NCBI GenBank assembly: GCA_043747875.1
Contig: JAYTOI010000056.1
Location: forward strand, 1 to 64,000
Direction of reading: 5' to 3'
From: CADEED01 sp043747875
GTDB lineage: Bacteria > Pseudomonadota > Gammaproteobacteria > Steroidobacterales > Steroidobacteraceae
DNA: 64,000 bases
Position numbers and translations under genes: made by a program. This document shows positions 9,037-17,548 of the stretch, piece after piece (the first letter of the stretch is position 1; each line of letters opens with the position of its first letter). Below the pieces are notes generated by a model that was given only the letters and a program-made list of their open reading frames with translations, was not told the origin of the DNA and searched no databases.

Positions 9037-9486
9037 ATGAAAACCCCGAATCGAGAGAGATTGTCCGATGTGCCCATGGGTTGGCCCAGCGTGGAGCGTA
9101 CGCCCGAGACCATGAGCCAGGGAGATGGACGTCGCGCACGCGGACTGAATGCGCTCGCGACTTTCAGCGGCGAATCGGGCGAGCGCGTCGTCAGCGAACT
9201 GCGCGCCGTCGCGCCCGATCTCGCGGACTGGATCATCGACTTCTCGTACGGCGAAGTGATGTCTCGGCCGGGCCTCGATCGACGCTCCCGGCAGATCGCG
9301 ACGATCGCGGCATTGACCGCGCTCGGCACCGCGCTGCCGCAATTGCGCGTGCACATCGAAGGCGCGCTGCACGTCGGCTGCAAGCCGCAGGAGATCGTCG
9401 AAGTGATCCTGCAGATGGCCGTGTATGCCGGGTTCCCGGCGGCCATCAACGCGCTCCACGTGGCGCGCGAAGTGTTCGAGAAATAA
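9037..9486 (+). CDS. Carboxymuconolactone decarboxylase-like protein
   Basis: 149 residues. The C-terminal two thirds match the CMD/AhpD fold: RSRQIATIAALTALG, then LRVHIEGALHVG and EIVEVILQMAVYAG. The CxxC pair of AhpD peroxidase reductases is absent, which places it nearer to the PcaC-like branch. The N-terminal ~40 residues are not conserved-looking, so a later start is possible. It stands alone between the copper genes and the methylamine operon, and its substrate cannot be inferred. Confidence 0.75.
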   Translation: MKTPNRERLSDVPMGWPSVERTPETMSQGDGRRARGLNALATFSGESGERVVSELRAVAPDLADWIIDFSYGEVMSRPGLDRRSRQIATIAALTALGTALPQLRVHIEGALHVGCKPQEIVEVILQMAVYAGFPAAINALHVAREVFEK

Positions 9487-9490
9487 GCGG

Positions 9491-9530
9491 GAAATGGGGG
9501 CACTCCCCATTTCCTGGCAAAAGGGGTCAG
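9491..9530. repeat. Stem-loop repeat (REP-like), copy A
   Basis: GAAATGGGG and CCCCATTTC form a perfect 9-bp stem with a 5-base loop (9491-9513), followed by CTGGCAAAAGGGGTCAGACC. The same order of blocks recurs at 21991-22034 with few changes. It sits between two convergent genes, just after the stop of the CMD-like gene, and may also act as a terminator. It belongs with the GGGGACAGA/TCTGTCCCC family found at 22.1 and 33.0 kb. Confidence 0.65.
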
Positions 9531-9550
9531 ACCTCGTCGGGTCCCATCCA

Positions 9551-10912
9551 CTACCTCCCGGGGATCCAGCTCGTGCCGGCCAATGGCACGTTCGCCATCG
9601 CTGCCGCCTCCACGGTCAGCGCCACCAGGTCCTCACGCTCCAGGTGGTGCACGTCCTGCTTGCCGCAGGCGCGCGCGATGGTCGTCAGCTCCATGTTCAG
9701 CGTCTTGAGGTAGTTAGTCAGGCGGCCCGCGCCCACGGCCGGATCGAGCCGCTGCTCGAGCGCCGCATCCTGCGTGGTCACGCCCACCGGACAACGGCCG
9801 GTGTGGCAGTGATGGCAGAACCCCGGCGCGGTGCCGAGACGCGCGTAGTCCTCGACCGCGCTGCGGTGCTCGCCGCCCTGCACGTACGAGTCGCTGTTGC
9901 AGCCCAGCGCCATCAGGACGCCCTGCCCGATCGCCACCGCATCCGCACCCATCGCCAGCGCCTTCGCGACATCGGCGCCACTGCGGATGCCGCCGGAAAT
10001 GATCAACTGCACCGTGCCGCGCATGTTGAGCTCGTCGATGGCCTCGACCGCCTGGCGCAGGGCCGCAAGCGTCGGAATCCCCACGTGCTCGATGAACACC
10101 GTCTGCGTCGCCGCCGTGCCGCCCTGCATGCCGTCGACGACGATCACGTCCGCGCCGGCATGGATCGCGAGCTTCACGTCGTGCGACACGCGCGTCGCGC
10201 CCACTTTCACGTAGATGGGCTTCTCCCAGTCCGTGATCTCGCGCAGCTCGTTGATCTTGATCACCAGGTCGTCCGGTCCGGTCCAGTCCGGATGCCGCGA
10301 CGCCGAGCGCTGGTCGACGCCCTCGGGCAGCGTGCGCATCGCCGCGACGCGCGGATTCACCTTCTGCCCTAACAACATGCCACCGCCGCCGGGCTTCGCG
10401 CCCTGCCCGATCACGATTTCGATGGCATCGGCCCGGCGCACGTCGTCGGGGTTGAAGCCATAGCGCGACGGCAGGCACTGGTACACCAGCGTCTTCGAGC
10501 TCTCGCGCTCCTCCGGCGTCATGCCGCCGTCGCCCGTCGTCGTCGACGTACCGAGCGCGGTGGCGGCGCGACCCAGCGACTCCTTCACGCGCGCCGACAA
10601 TGCGCCGAAGCTCATGCCCGCGATGGTGATTGGCGTCGCCAGCTCGATGGGTCTGGTCGCGTGCCGCGCGCCGAGTACGGTTTTCGTCGAACACTTCTCG
10701 CGGTAGCCCTCGAGTGGATAGCGCGACAGCGACGCACCGAGAAACACCAGATCGTCGAACGATGCGACGTGGCGCTTCGCGCCCAGCCCGCGGATCTCGT
10801 AGAGCCCGGTGGCGGCGGCGCGCTGGATGTAGTCGATGGTCCGCCGGTCGTAGCCCGCGGACTCTTCGCGACTCACGGCGCCCGGCACGGGCGCTGGCAT
10901 TTTCTCGTTCAT
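9551..10912 (-). CDS. mgsC: N-methylglutamate synthase subunit C (glutamate synthase FMN domain)
   Basis: 453 residues matching the FMN/Fe-S synthase domain of glutamate synthase large subunits (GltB family, domain 2). Recognisable parts are MSFGALSARVKESLGRAA, GQGAKPGGGG, the FMN-site region IISGGIRSGADVAKA, and a Cys cluster CHHCHTGRCPVG for the iron-sulfur centre. In the N-methylglutamate pathway MgsABC makes N-methylglutamate from methylamine or gamma-glutamylmethylamide and 2-oxoglutarate, releasing ammonia. It is the last gene of the eight-gene operon, 9 bases after mgsB. Confidence 0.9.
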   Translation of the reverse strand: MNEKMPAPVPGAVSREESAGYDRRTIDYIQRAAATGLYEIRGLGAKRHVASFDDLVFLGASLSRYPLEGYREKCSTKTVLGARHATRPIELATPITIAGMSFGALSARVKESLGRAATALGTSTTTGDGGMTPEERESSKTLVYQCLPSRYGFNPDDVRRADAIEIVIGQGAKPGGGGMLLGQKVNPRVAAMRTLPEGVDQRSASRHPDWTGPDDLVIKINELREITDWEKPIYVKVGATRVSHDVKLAIHAGADVIVVDGMQGGTAATQTVFIEHVGIPTLAALRQAVEAIDELNMRGTVQLIISGGIRSGADVAKALAMGADAVAIGQGVLMALGCNSDSYVQGGEHRSAVEDYARLGTAPGFCHHCHTGRCPVGVTTQDAALEQRLDPAVGAGRLTNYLKTLNMELTTIARACGKQDVHHLEREDLVALTVEAAAMANVPLAGTSWIPGR

Positions 10913-10921
10913 GAAGGCCTC

Positions 10922-11614
10922 TCAATATTCCTGGTTCGCGTCGGCGTTCCAGTGGTACAGCGTCTTTGCCGACGCCACGCGCCGGAAGCCCGCCGGATCG
11001 TGGGCGAGCCCGGCACGGTCCAGCAAGGCGCGCACCGCTTCGTGGTCGGACGGCTGCATCGGCTCGAAGCGGGCATCCGCACCCAGCGAGCGCACCTTGC
11101 CGCGCACATAGATCACGGCCTCGTACAGCGAATCGCCGAGCGCGTCGCCGGCGTCGCCGCACACCACGATGCGGCCGGCTTGTGCCATGAACGCGGAGAA
11201 GCTGCCGACGTCGCCGCCGACGACGATGTCGCCACCCTTCAGCGAAATTCCACAGCGCAACGCCGCGTCCCCGTCGATCACCAACAACCCGCCGTGCGCC
11301 GAGGCGCCGGCCGCGGTCGACGCGAAACCCGCCACGCGGATCGTGCCCGACATCATGTTCTCGCCGACGCCGGGCCCGGCGTTGCCGTTCACGGTGATCG
11401 ACGCGTGCATGTTCATGCCGCCGAGGTAGTAGCCCGCGTGCCCATCCACTTCGACCTCGAGCGGCGCGTGCAGGCCGGCCGCGATCGAATGCGCGCCGTC
11501 GGCGTTGAGCAGCTTCACGCGGGACACGCCCGCCGCTGCCGCCTCGCGATGCAGCCAGCGGTTGACCTCGCGCAGCGGCGTCTTCGCCAGATCGAACTCC
11601 TTCACACCCGCCAC
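10922..11614 (-). CDS. mgsB: N-methylglutamate synthase subunit B (GltB C-terminal-like beta-helix)
   Basis: 230 residues of the GXGXG right-handed beta-helix domain found at the C-terminus of glutamate synthase, for example GGMNMHASITVNGNAGPGVG and GGDIVVGGDVGS. The start is a GTG at 11614 overlapping the end of mgsA; a second GTG at 11605 is an alternative. The domain normally couples the amidotransferase and synthase sites. Here it is a free subunit between mgsA and mgsC, as in other N-methylglutamate clusters. Confidence 0.88.
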   Translation of the reverse strand: MAGVKEFDLAKTPLREVNRWLHREAAAAGVSRVKLLNADGAHSIAAGLHAPLEVEVDGHAGYYLGGMNMHASITVNGNAGPGVGENMMSGTIRVAGFASTAAGASAHGGLLVIDGDAALRCGISLKGGDIVVGGDVGSFSAFMAQAGRIVVCGDAGDALGDSLYEAVIYVRGKVRSLGADARFEPMQPSDHEAVRALLDRAGLAHDPAGFRRVASAKTLYHWNADANQEY

Positions 11615-12519
11615 GAGTACACCTCTTCCGGCTTGGGTTCGAACACGTGCGCATGGCGCACGCCGGGTAGATGGGCCAGCGAGCGGAACTCCGACGCGAT
11701 CGCCACATAGTCCTCGGATTCCGCCACCACCGCCGGCTTGCAGGCGAACGCGTCGCGCACGATCAGCAGCTCCTGGTCGGTGCCCATCAGGAACGTGAAG
11801 AACCCGTCGAGCTCGGAGAATCCGCGCCGCACCGCGGTGGCCAGGTCGTCGCCCTCGCGCATGCGCCACTCGAAGAAGCGGCATGCGGCCTCGGTATCGT
11901 TGTCGGTGACGAACTCGATTCCGAGCGGCTCCAGCTTCTTGCGCACCAGGTGCGGGTTCGACAGCGAGCCGTTGTGCACCAGGCAGAAGTCCTCGCCGGC
12001 CGTGAATGGATGCGCGTGCGCCGGCGTGACCGCGGACTCCGTCGCCATGCGCGTATGCGCGACGACGTGCGTTCCGCTCATGCTGGCGAGCCCGTAGCGC
12101 TGCACAATGTCGGCCGGCGCGCCGACGTCCTTGTACAGGTCGATCGAGCGCCCCACCGACAGCACGTAGACCTCCGGCACCGCGTCGGCGAGCCAGTCGC
12201 GAATCTCGAGCGGCGCTGCCTGCGTTTCGAGCACCGCGTGCCGCCCCGTCTCGGTGAATGTGTGCAGGCCGTCGAACTTCACACTCAGCTCCCGCGACAG
12301 GCGCGCCCAATCCACCGCACCATGGTCCTTGCCGACGGCTTCGCCCCGGCTCCAGAACAGCGACAGCTTGCGGCCGGTCGCGGGCGGCGGCAGGAAAAAG
12401 GCCACGCCAGCCGAGTCCGGGCCGCGGCTCGTCATGCCGATGAGCATGGGCGCCATCAGCTCGCCTAACTTCCCGCGCAGCGCGGGGTTCTTGAGCAGCA
12501 GTCCGACGATGCCGCACAT
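11602..12519 (-). CDS. mgsA: N-methylglutamate synthase subunit A (class II glutamine amidotransferase)
   Basis: 305 residues. The start at 12519 is fixed by the family: class II amidotransferases need the catalytic Cys right after the initiator Met, and the sequence begins MCGIVGLLL. Other landmarks are MTSRGPDSAG, HTRMATES and LVHNGSLSNP, all typical of the PurF/GltB amidotransferase fold. It probably releases methylamine or ammonia from an amide donor such as gamma-glutamylmethylamide. The ATG overlaps the gmaS stop (ATGA). Confidence 0.9.
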   Translation of the reverse strand: MCGIVGLLLKNPALRGKLGELMAPMLIGMTSRGPDSAGVAFFLPPPATGRKLSLFWSRGEAVGKDHGAVDWARLSRELSVKFDGLHTFTETGRHAVLETQAAPLEIRDWLADAVPEVYVLSVGRSIDLYKDVGAPADIVQRYGLASMSGTHVVAHTRMATESAVTPAHAHPFTAGEDFCLVHNGSLSNPHLVRKKLEPLGIEFVTDNDTEAACRFFEWRMREGDDLATAVRRGFSELDGFFTFLMGTDQELLIVRDAFACKPAVVAESEDYVAIASEFRSLAHLPGVRHAHVFEPKPEEVYSWRV

Positions 12520-13853
12520 CAGAAGAACTCCAGATAGCGGCGCGTCTCCCACTCGGACACGTGGCGCGCGTACTCGGTCCACTCCATGCGTTTGAGCGTG
12601 ATGAACTCTTTAGCGAGCTCGACGCCCAATCCCGCCTTCACGACCTCGTCCTGCTCGAGCTCGACGATCGCCTCGAGCAGGTTCTGCGGCAGCAGCGCGA
12701 TCTTGCGTTCGCGCAGTTGCTGTTCGGACAGCTCGTACATGTTGAGGTTGGTGGGCTCGCCCGGGTCCAGCTTCCGCTCGATGCCGTCGAGGCCCGCGGC
12801 GACCACTGCCGCGAGCGCCAGGTACGGGTTGCAGCCCGAGTCCGGCAGACGCAGTTCGAGCCGGCCACCGGGAATGCGCACGCAGGCCGTGCGGTTGTTG
12901 TCGCCATAGGCCACGTATGCCGGCGCCCAGGTGGCGCCCGACAGTGAGCGCCCCACGACGAGTCGCTTGTACGAGTTCACCGTGGGCGCGCACACCGCCG
13001 CCAGCGCACGAGCATGCGCCAGCACTCCCCCCAGAAATTGATAGGCCAGCGCCGAGAGTCTCAAGCCGCGCTTGTCGGCCGCATCCTCGAACAGGTTCTG
13101 CTTCGAATCGTCACCGACCGAGATGTGGAAGTGCGCACCGCTGCCGGTGCGATTGCTGAACGGCTTCGGCATGAACGTCGCGATCATGCCGTGGCGGCGC
13201 GCGATTTCGCTCGCCGCCATCTTCACGAAGGTGAAGTTGTCGGCGGTCTTCATCGCCTCCGCATACGTGAAGTTCACCTCGAACTGTCCGTTCGCGTCCT
13301 CGTGATCGATTTGATAGACGTCGATGCCCACGGCCCGCAGGCTGCCGACCAGGTCGTCGAGCACCGCGCTCATGCGCGACAGTCCCTTGTAGTCGTAGCA
13401 GGGCTTGTCGAGATCGTCGGTGGCGTCGTGCGGCCCGAGGGTGCCGGCCGCATCGCGGCTCAGCAGCATGAACTCGGGCTCGATGCCGACATACATCTTC
13501 AAGCCGCGCCCGGCGAGGCGCGCCAACTGGCGCTGCAGCGCGACGCGCGAACAGTACGGATACGGCTTGCCCTTCACGGTGCCGTTGCAGACCATGCGTG
13601 CGTAACCCGGCATCCACGGTATCGGCGTCAGGGTAGATAGATCGCCCACCGCCATGTAGTCGGGGCCGTCCGGCCCCATGCCGAAGCCCCAAAGCGCGAA
13701 GCCCGCGAACCCGGCGCCGTCGCCGAGCACCATCTGCAGGTGCTCGATCGGCACCGACTTCGCCTTGGCGGCGCCGTGGATGTCGACGAACTGCGCCAGC
13801 AGGTATTTGATCTGGTGCTTCGCGAACAATGCCTGCGCTTCATCGACGTTCAT
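12519..13853 (-). CDS. gmaS: Gamma-glutamylmethylamide synthetase (GS family, GlnT-like)
   Basis: 444 residues of the glutamine synthetase fold: GIEPEFML holds metal-binding glutamates, GSGAHFHIS the ATP/metal His region, NSYKRL the glutamate-binding loop, and RIPGGRLELRLPDSGCNPYLALAA the C-terminal active site. Family and context point to GmaS (ATP + glutamate + methylamine to gamma-glutamylmethylamide) rather than housekeeping GlnA. It sits between mgdD and mgsA and is translationally coupled to both sides, the setting of gmaS in methylamine-using bacteria. A GlnT-type enzyme of broader specificity cannot be excluded by sequence alone. Confidence 0.87.
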   Translation of the reverse strand: MNVDEAQALFAKHQIKYLLAQFVDIHGAAKAKSVPIEHLQMVLGDGAGFAGFALWGFGMGPDGPDYMAVGDLSTLTPIPWMPGYARMVCNGTVKGKPYPYCSRVALQRQLARLAGRGLKMYVGIEPEFMLLSRDAAGTLGPHDATDDLDKPCYDYKGLSRMSAVLDDLVGSLRAVGIDVYQIDHEDANGQFEVNFTYAEAMKTADNFTFVKMAASEIARRHGMIATFMPKPFSNRTGSGAHFHISVGDDSKQNLFEDAADKRGLRLSALAYQFLGGVLAHARALAAVCAPTVNSYKRLVVGRSLSGATWAPAYVAYGDNNRTACVRIPGGRLELRLPDSGCNPYLALAAVVAAGLDGIERKLDPGEPTNLNMYELSEQQLRERKIALLPQNLLEAIVELEQDEVVKAGLGVELAKEFITLKRMEWTEYARHVSEWETRRYLEFF

Positions 13854-14397
13854 TGCGCTCTCCCGTTGTTATTCTCTCGACCATCGTCTCGAGCTCGTCC
13901 CACAGGTACGCGCCGTAACTCGGATCGCACCAGATTCGGTAGACAGGTCCGTCTTCGTCGTCGATCTGCGGCAGCACCAGCACTCCCACGCCGATCATCG
14001 AAGTCATGATCACGGTCTTCGCACCCGGCACGGCGGCGAGCTCGACGTTGCAGGTCTGCGCGAGCACGGCATCGGCCGCACCGCCGCCCAGCACGATCGC
14101 GCGGTCCTCGCGCAGCACCGGCCACGCGCCCGCGACTCCCCGCGCGATGAGCTCTTCGAGCGCGGCGATGCGCGGCGCGGCGCCGGCCTCTTCGAGGAAG
14201 AACTCCGTCGCGCCGAGCCGGCCAACGACGTTCCACGACCCGTCGGTCTCCGCGGCCGCGAGCGGCGCCCAACTATTCGGGCGCGGCGGCACGCTGATGC
14301 CAGCCGCCGCGAGCGCGGCCGCGGCCTGCGGGCCCTTGAGTCCGACGCGCCGCCCGGCAATGGACTCGGCGAGCCAGACCGGATCGCGGCGGCTCAC
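13840..14397 (-). CDS. mgdD: N-methylglutamate dehydrogenase subunit D (SoxG-like)
   Basis: 185 residues resembling the gamma subunit of heterotetrameric sarcosine oxidase (SoxG), with an N-terminal LKGP segment and a C-terminal half (VVGRLGATEFFLEE ... CNVELAAVPGAKTVIMTSM) of the folate-binding GcvT-like fold. It begins with a GTG overlapping the mgdC stop (GTGA) and ends 14 bases into gmaS. The subunit probably helps pass the one-carbon unit to tetrahydrofolate. Confidence 0.83.
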   Translation of the reverse strand: MSRRDPVWLAESIAGRRVGLKGPQAAAALAAAGISVPPRPNSWAPLAAAETDGSWNVVGRLGATEFFLEEAGAAPRIAALEELIARGVAGAWPVLREDRAIVLGGGAADAVLAQTCNVELAAVPGAKTVIMTSMIGVGVLVLPQIDDEDGPVYRIWCDPSYGAYLWDELETMVERITTGERNERR

Positions 14398-17273
14398 GCG
14401 GCCCCCACGAACGGGGTCTTCACGACCCGGGCACGCACCAGCGCGCCGTCGCTGGCGCGGATGGTGAGCGCGGTGCCGGGCGCTGCCAGCGGCGGCGCGG
14501 CCATCGCGAGCCCGATGACGCGGCCCAGCGTCGGCGAGCGGCCGATGCTGGTCACGCGTCCGGCGATGTCGCCGTCGTGCACGATCAGGTTCGCCTCGTG
14601 CACCGTGGGCGCATCGGGCTCGAGCTCGATTCCGACCAGTTGCTGGCGCGCGCCGCGCCGCTGATGGATGCGCAGGCTGCGCTGTCCCACGAAGAACGGC
14701 TTGCCCATGCGCACCGCCCACCCCAGCCCGGCCTCGAACGGATTAGTTAGATTGTCGGTGTCCTGCGCGACGATGGCGTGCCCCTTCTCGAGCCGCAGCA
14801 GCCGCTGCGCCTCGACGCCGAACACGGCACCGCCGGTTTCGACCGCGGTCCGCAGGTGGCTCCACAGCTTGCGCGCCGCGCCGTTCGGCACGTGGATCTC
14901 GTAGCCGAGCGCGGCGACGAAGCCGACGCGCAGCACGCGCGCGCGAATGCCGGCCACCAGCCCCTCACGCGCACCGAGGAAGGGAAACGCGGCCTCGGAC
15001 AGGTCGATGTCGGTGAACGGCTGCAGCAGCGCGCGGCTCGCGGGGCCGGCGAGGTTCAGCGCCGCGCGCTGTCCGGTGGAGTTGACGAACACGCAGTCCA
15101 TGCGCCAGCGCGCGTTCCACAGCAGCAGCTCGCGATAGACATTGGCCGCGCCGCCGGTGGTCGTGGTGAAGTAGTAAGACTGCGGGCCGAGCCGCGCGAT
15201 CACGCCGTCGTCGCGCACGATGCCGCTCTCGTCGAGCAGCACGCCATAGCGCGTCATGCCCACCCGCAGGTCGGAGAAGATGCCGGTATACACGCGGTCG
15301 AGGAAGGCGCCGGCATCGGGACCGTGGATCTCGATTTTTCCGAGCGTGCTCACGTCGATGAGACCCGCGTGCTCGCGTACCGCGCGCACCTCGGCGGCGA
15401 TGCAGGCGGCGCGCTCGAAACCCGCGCGACGGTAATACTCGACGCGCTGCCAGCCGCCGACCGTCATCCACTGGGCCTCGAGCCGGTCGTGTTCGGGATG
15501 CGCCCCGGTGCGGCGCGTGGCGTGGAAACCCGCGCCCGCCAGGTGCGCCAGCGGCACCGGATGGTAGAACGGCCGCTGCGTCGTGAGCGCCGTATCCGCC
15601 AGCGTCGCGCCGCGCGCGCGCAGCAGAATCCGCGCGCCGTTCACGTTCGAGTGCTTGCCCTGCGACGGGCCCATGCCGAGCGTGCTGTAACGTTTGAGCA
15701 GCTCGGTGCTGTCGAAGCCTTCCTGCGCGGCGTCGAGCAGGTCGTGCACCTGCAGGTCTTCGTCGAGATCGACGAAGTCGCGGCCGCGCGCGTGCGCGAA
15801 CACCGGATGCGGATGGGACACCGGTCGCACGGCCTGCTCCGCCCCGGACCGCGGCGCTGGCGGCACCCGAATCGCCACCGGCGGCGTCAGGGCTGCGCCA
15901 CGCGCCTGCGCAGCGGCCGCGAGCCCGGCCTCGCGCCCGCTGGCGCAACGCGCCGCGAATTCGTACCCGCCCGCGACCCGGCCCGCCGCGAATACGCCGC
16001 CGGGTAGTTTGACCGGTACGTGCTGCCCGAGCGCGGCATCGTACTCGAACCCGGCGCCGGCCTGGGCCAGCAGCTGACCCGCGGGTGCGAAGCCGACACT
16101 CATCAGCACGGCGTCGCAGTCGATCGTCTCGGCGCGCATGCCGCCGTCCGCGGCCGCGTGCCGAAAGCGCAGCGCGCGTACGGCGCCGGTGCCCAATGCG
16201 GTCTCGGGCTCGACGCCCGCAATGCATCGCACGCCGTGCAATCCCGCGGCGTCGGCGCCCGCGCCGCCACGCAGGTCGAGCACCGCGGCCACGTTCACCT
16301 GGTGCGCGGCCAGATCGCGCGCCAGCTCGTATCCCTCGCGATTGGCGGTGAGGACGACGACGCGGCGGCCGGGCGCGATGGCGTGACGATGCAGCAGGCG
16401 TTGCGCCGCGGAGCCGGTCAGCACACCGGGCAGATCGTTGTTGCGGAACACCGCGGGCTGCTCGATGACGCCCGTGGCGAATACCACGGCGCCGGCGCGC
16501 ACCTTGCTCATGCGCCCCGGCTCGATCAGCGCCAGCCAGTGATCGGCGTAGTATCCGGCCGCGAAGGTAGATAGGAGTGTCTCGAGGTTCTGGTGGCCGG
16601 CGACGCGCTCGACGAGCGCGGCCAGCTCCGCGGCCGGCGCGCCGCTCCAGCGCCCGCTGCCGCCAGCACGCGCGTTCTCGTCGATGAGCAGCACGCGCGC
16701 GCCGGCGTCGGCCGCGGCCAGCGCCGCCGCCAGACCCGCCGGTCCCGCGCCGACCACGAGCACGTCGCAGAACGCGTAGCGCTTCGGAGTGCGGCCGCGA
16801 CGCGCGCGCGAGTCGATGCGGCCGAGGCCCGAGAGCCGGCGGATGCGGCGCTCCCAGGCGGGAAAGCGCGCCGCGCCGGAGAGCCCCGTGCCGAAGAACG
16901 CCTTGTAATAGAACCCGACCGGCAGGAACGGCGCCAGCCACTCGATGAAGCGCGTGCGGTCCTGCGCCAGGCCGCCGCGCGTGTTGACCGCCGTCACGCG
17001 CGCGCCGGCGGCGAGCGGCGTGACGTCGCCACGCACGTTGGGCACGCCGTCGACCTCGAACAGGTTGTTGGCGTCGTGATTCGCGAACGAGTGGATGCCG
17101 CGCGGCCGGTGATACTTGAAGCTGCGCGCCAGCATCATCTCGCCCGCGGCCGCGAGCGCCGCGGAGATGGTGTCGCCCGCGAAGCCCGTGAATCCGCGGC
17201 CCTCGAATTCGAACGCCAGCGGCCGGGCGCGATCTATCCACTCGCCCTCGATGGGCGGCAGCCGGTACATCAT
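14394..17273 (-). CDS. mgdC: N-methylglutamate dehydrogenase subunit C (SoxA-like alpha subunit)
   Basis: 959 residues, the usual size of sarcosine oxidase alpha subunits. An N-terminal ferredoxin-like domain (about 10-100) is followed by an NAD-binding Rossmann region (VLVVGAGPAGLAAALAAADAG), then a C-terminal aminomethyltransferase (GcvT) half from about residue 570, with RVGFVAALGYEIHVP. The ATG at 17273 overlaps the mgdB stop; the open frame further upstream is chance. Together with MgdA, B and D it should oxidise N-methylglutamate to glutamate and a formaldehyde-level C1 unit. Confidence 0.9.
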   Translation of the reverse strand: MMYRLPPIEGEWIDRARPLAFEFEGRGFTGFAGDTISAALAAAGEMMLARSFKYHRPRGIHSFANHDANNLFEVDGVPNVRGDVTPLAAGARVTAVNTRGGLAQDRTRFIEWLAPFLPVGFYYKAFFGTGLSGAARFPAWERRIRRLSGLGRIDSRARRGRTPKRYAFCDVLVVGAGPAGLAAALAAADAGARVLLIDENARAGGSGRWSGAPAAELAALVERVAGHQNLETLLSTFAAGYYADHWLALIEPGRMSKVRAGAVVFATGVIEQPAVFRNNDLPGVLTGSAAQRLLHRHAIAPGRRVVVLTANREGYELARDLAAHQVNVAAVLDLRGGAGADAAGLHGVRCIAGVEPETALGTGAVRALRFRHAAADGGMRAETIDCDAVLMSVGFAPAGQLLAQAGAGFEYDAALGQHVPVKLPGGVFAAGRVAGGYEFAARCASGREAGLAAAAQARGAALTPPVAIRVPPAPRSGAEQAVRPVSHPHPVFAHARGRDFVDLDEDLQVHDLLDAAQEGFDSTELLKRYSTLGMGPSQGKHSNVNGARILLRARGATLADTALTTQRPFYHPVPLAHLAGAGFHATRRTGAHPEHDRLEAQWMTVGGWQRVEYYRRAGFERAACIAAEVRAVREHAGLIDVSTLGKIEIHGPDAGAFLDRVYTGIFSDLRVGMTRYGVLLDESGIVRDDGVIARLGPQSYYFTTTTGGAANVYRELLLWNARWRMDCVFVNSTGQRAALNLAGPASRALLQPFTDIDLSEAAFPFLGAREGLVAGIRARVLRVGFVAALGYEIHVPNGAARKLWSHLRTAVETGGAVFGVEAQRLLRLEKGHAIVAQDTDNLTNPFEAGLGWAVRMGKPFFVGQRSLRIHQRRGARQQLVGIELEPDAPTVHEANLIVHDGDIAGRVTSIGRSPTLGRVIGLAMAAPPLAAPGTALTIRASDGALVRARVVKTPFVGAA

Positions 17274-17548
17274 GCGCCCGCCTCCGTCCGCGCGGCGGGA
17301 TCCGCCGCATCGTAGGTGCGCAGGAACTGGTCGCGCGCCGTGTCGCGCTCCGCAATGAACCAGTATCCCGACGGCGAGTGGCACCACCATTCGCGCCGCA
17401 CGCGCGGCACGCTGGCACGGTTGAACAGATAGGCAGTCCATTCGGCGTCGCCGCAGGTGTCCGGATCGGGCATGGCGCGCACTTCACCGCCGCAGACGAA
17501 CTCCAGCAGCGGGCGCGGACCGTTCAGTGGACAGACGATGGTCTTCAA
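17270..17548 (-). CDS. mgdB: N-methylglutamate dehydrogenase subunit B (SoxD-like delta subunit)
   Basis: 92 residues. The start is a TTG at 17548 whose bases overlap the TGA of mgdA (TTGA). The pattern CPLNGPRPLLEFVCGGE ... EWTAYLFNR ... WWCHSPSGYWFIAERDT matches SoxD. The zinc knuckle CPYCG of true sarcosine oxidase delta subunits is replaced by CPLNG, which as I recall is the form in N-methylglutamate dehydrogenase subunits; this supports the mgd call. Confidence 0.85.
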   Translation of the reverse strand: MKTIVCPLNGPRPLLEFVCGGEVRAMPDPDTCGDAEWTAYLFNRASVPRVRREWWCHSPSGYWFIAERDTARDQFLRTYDAADPAARTEAGA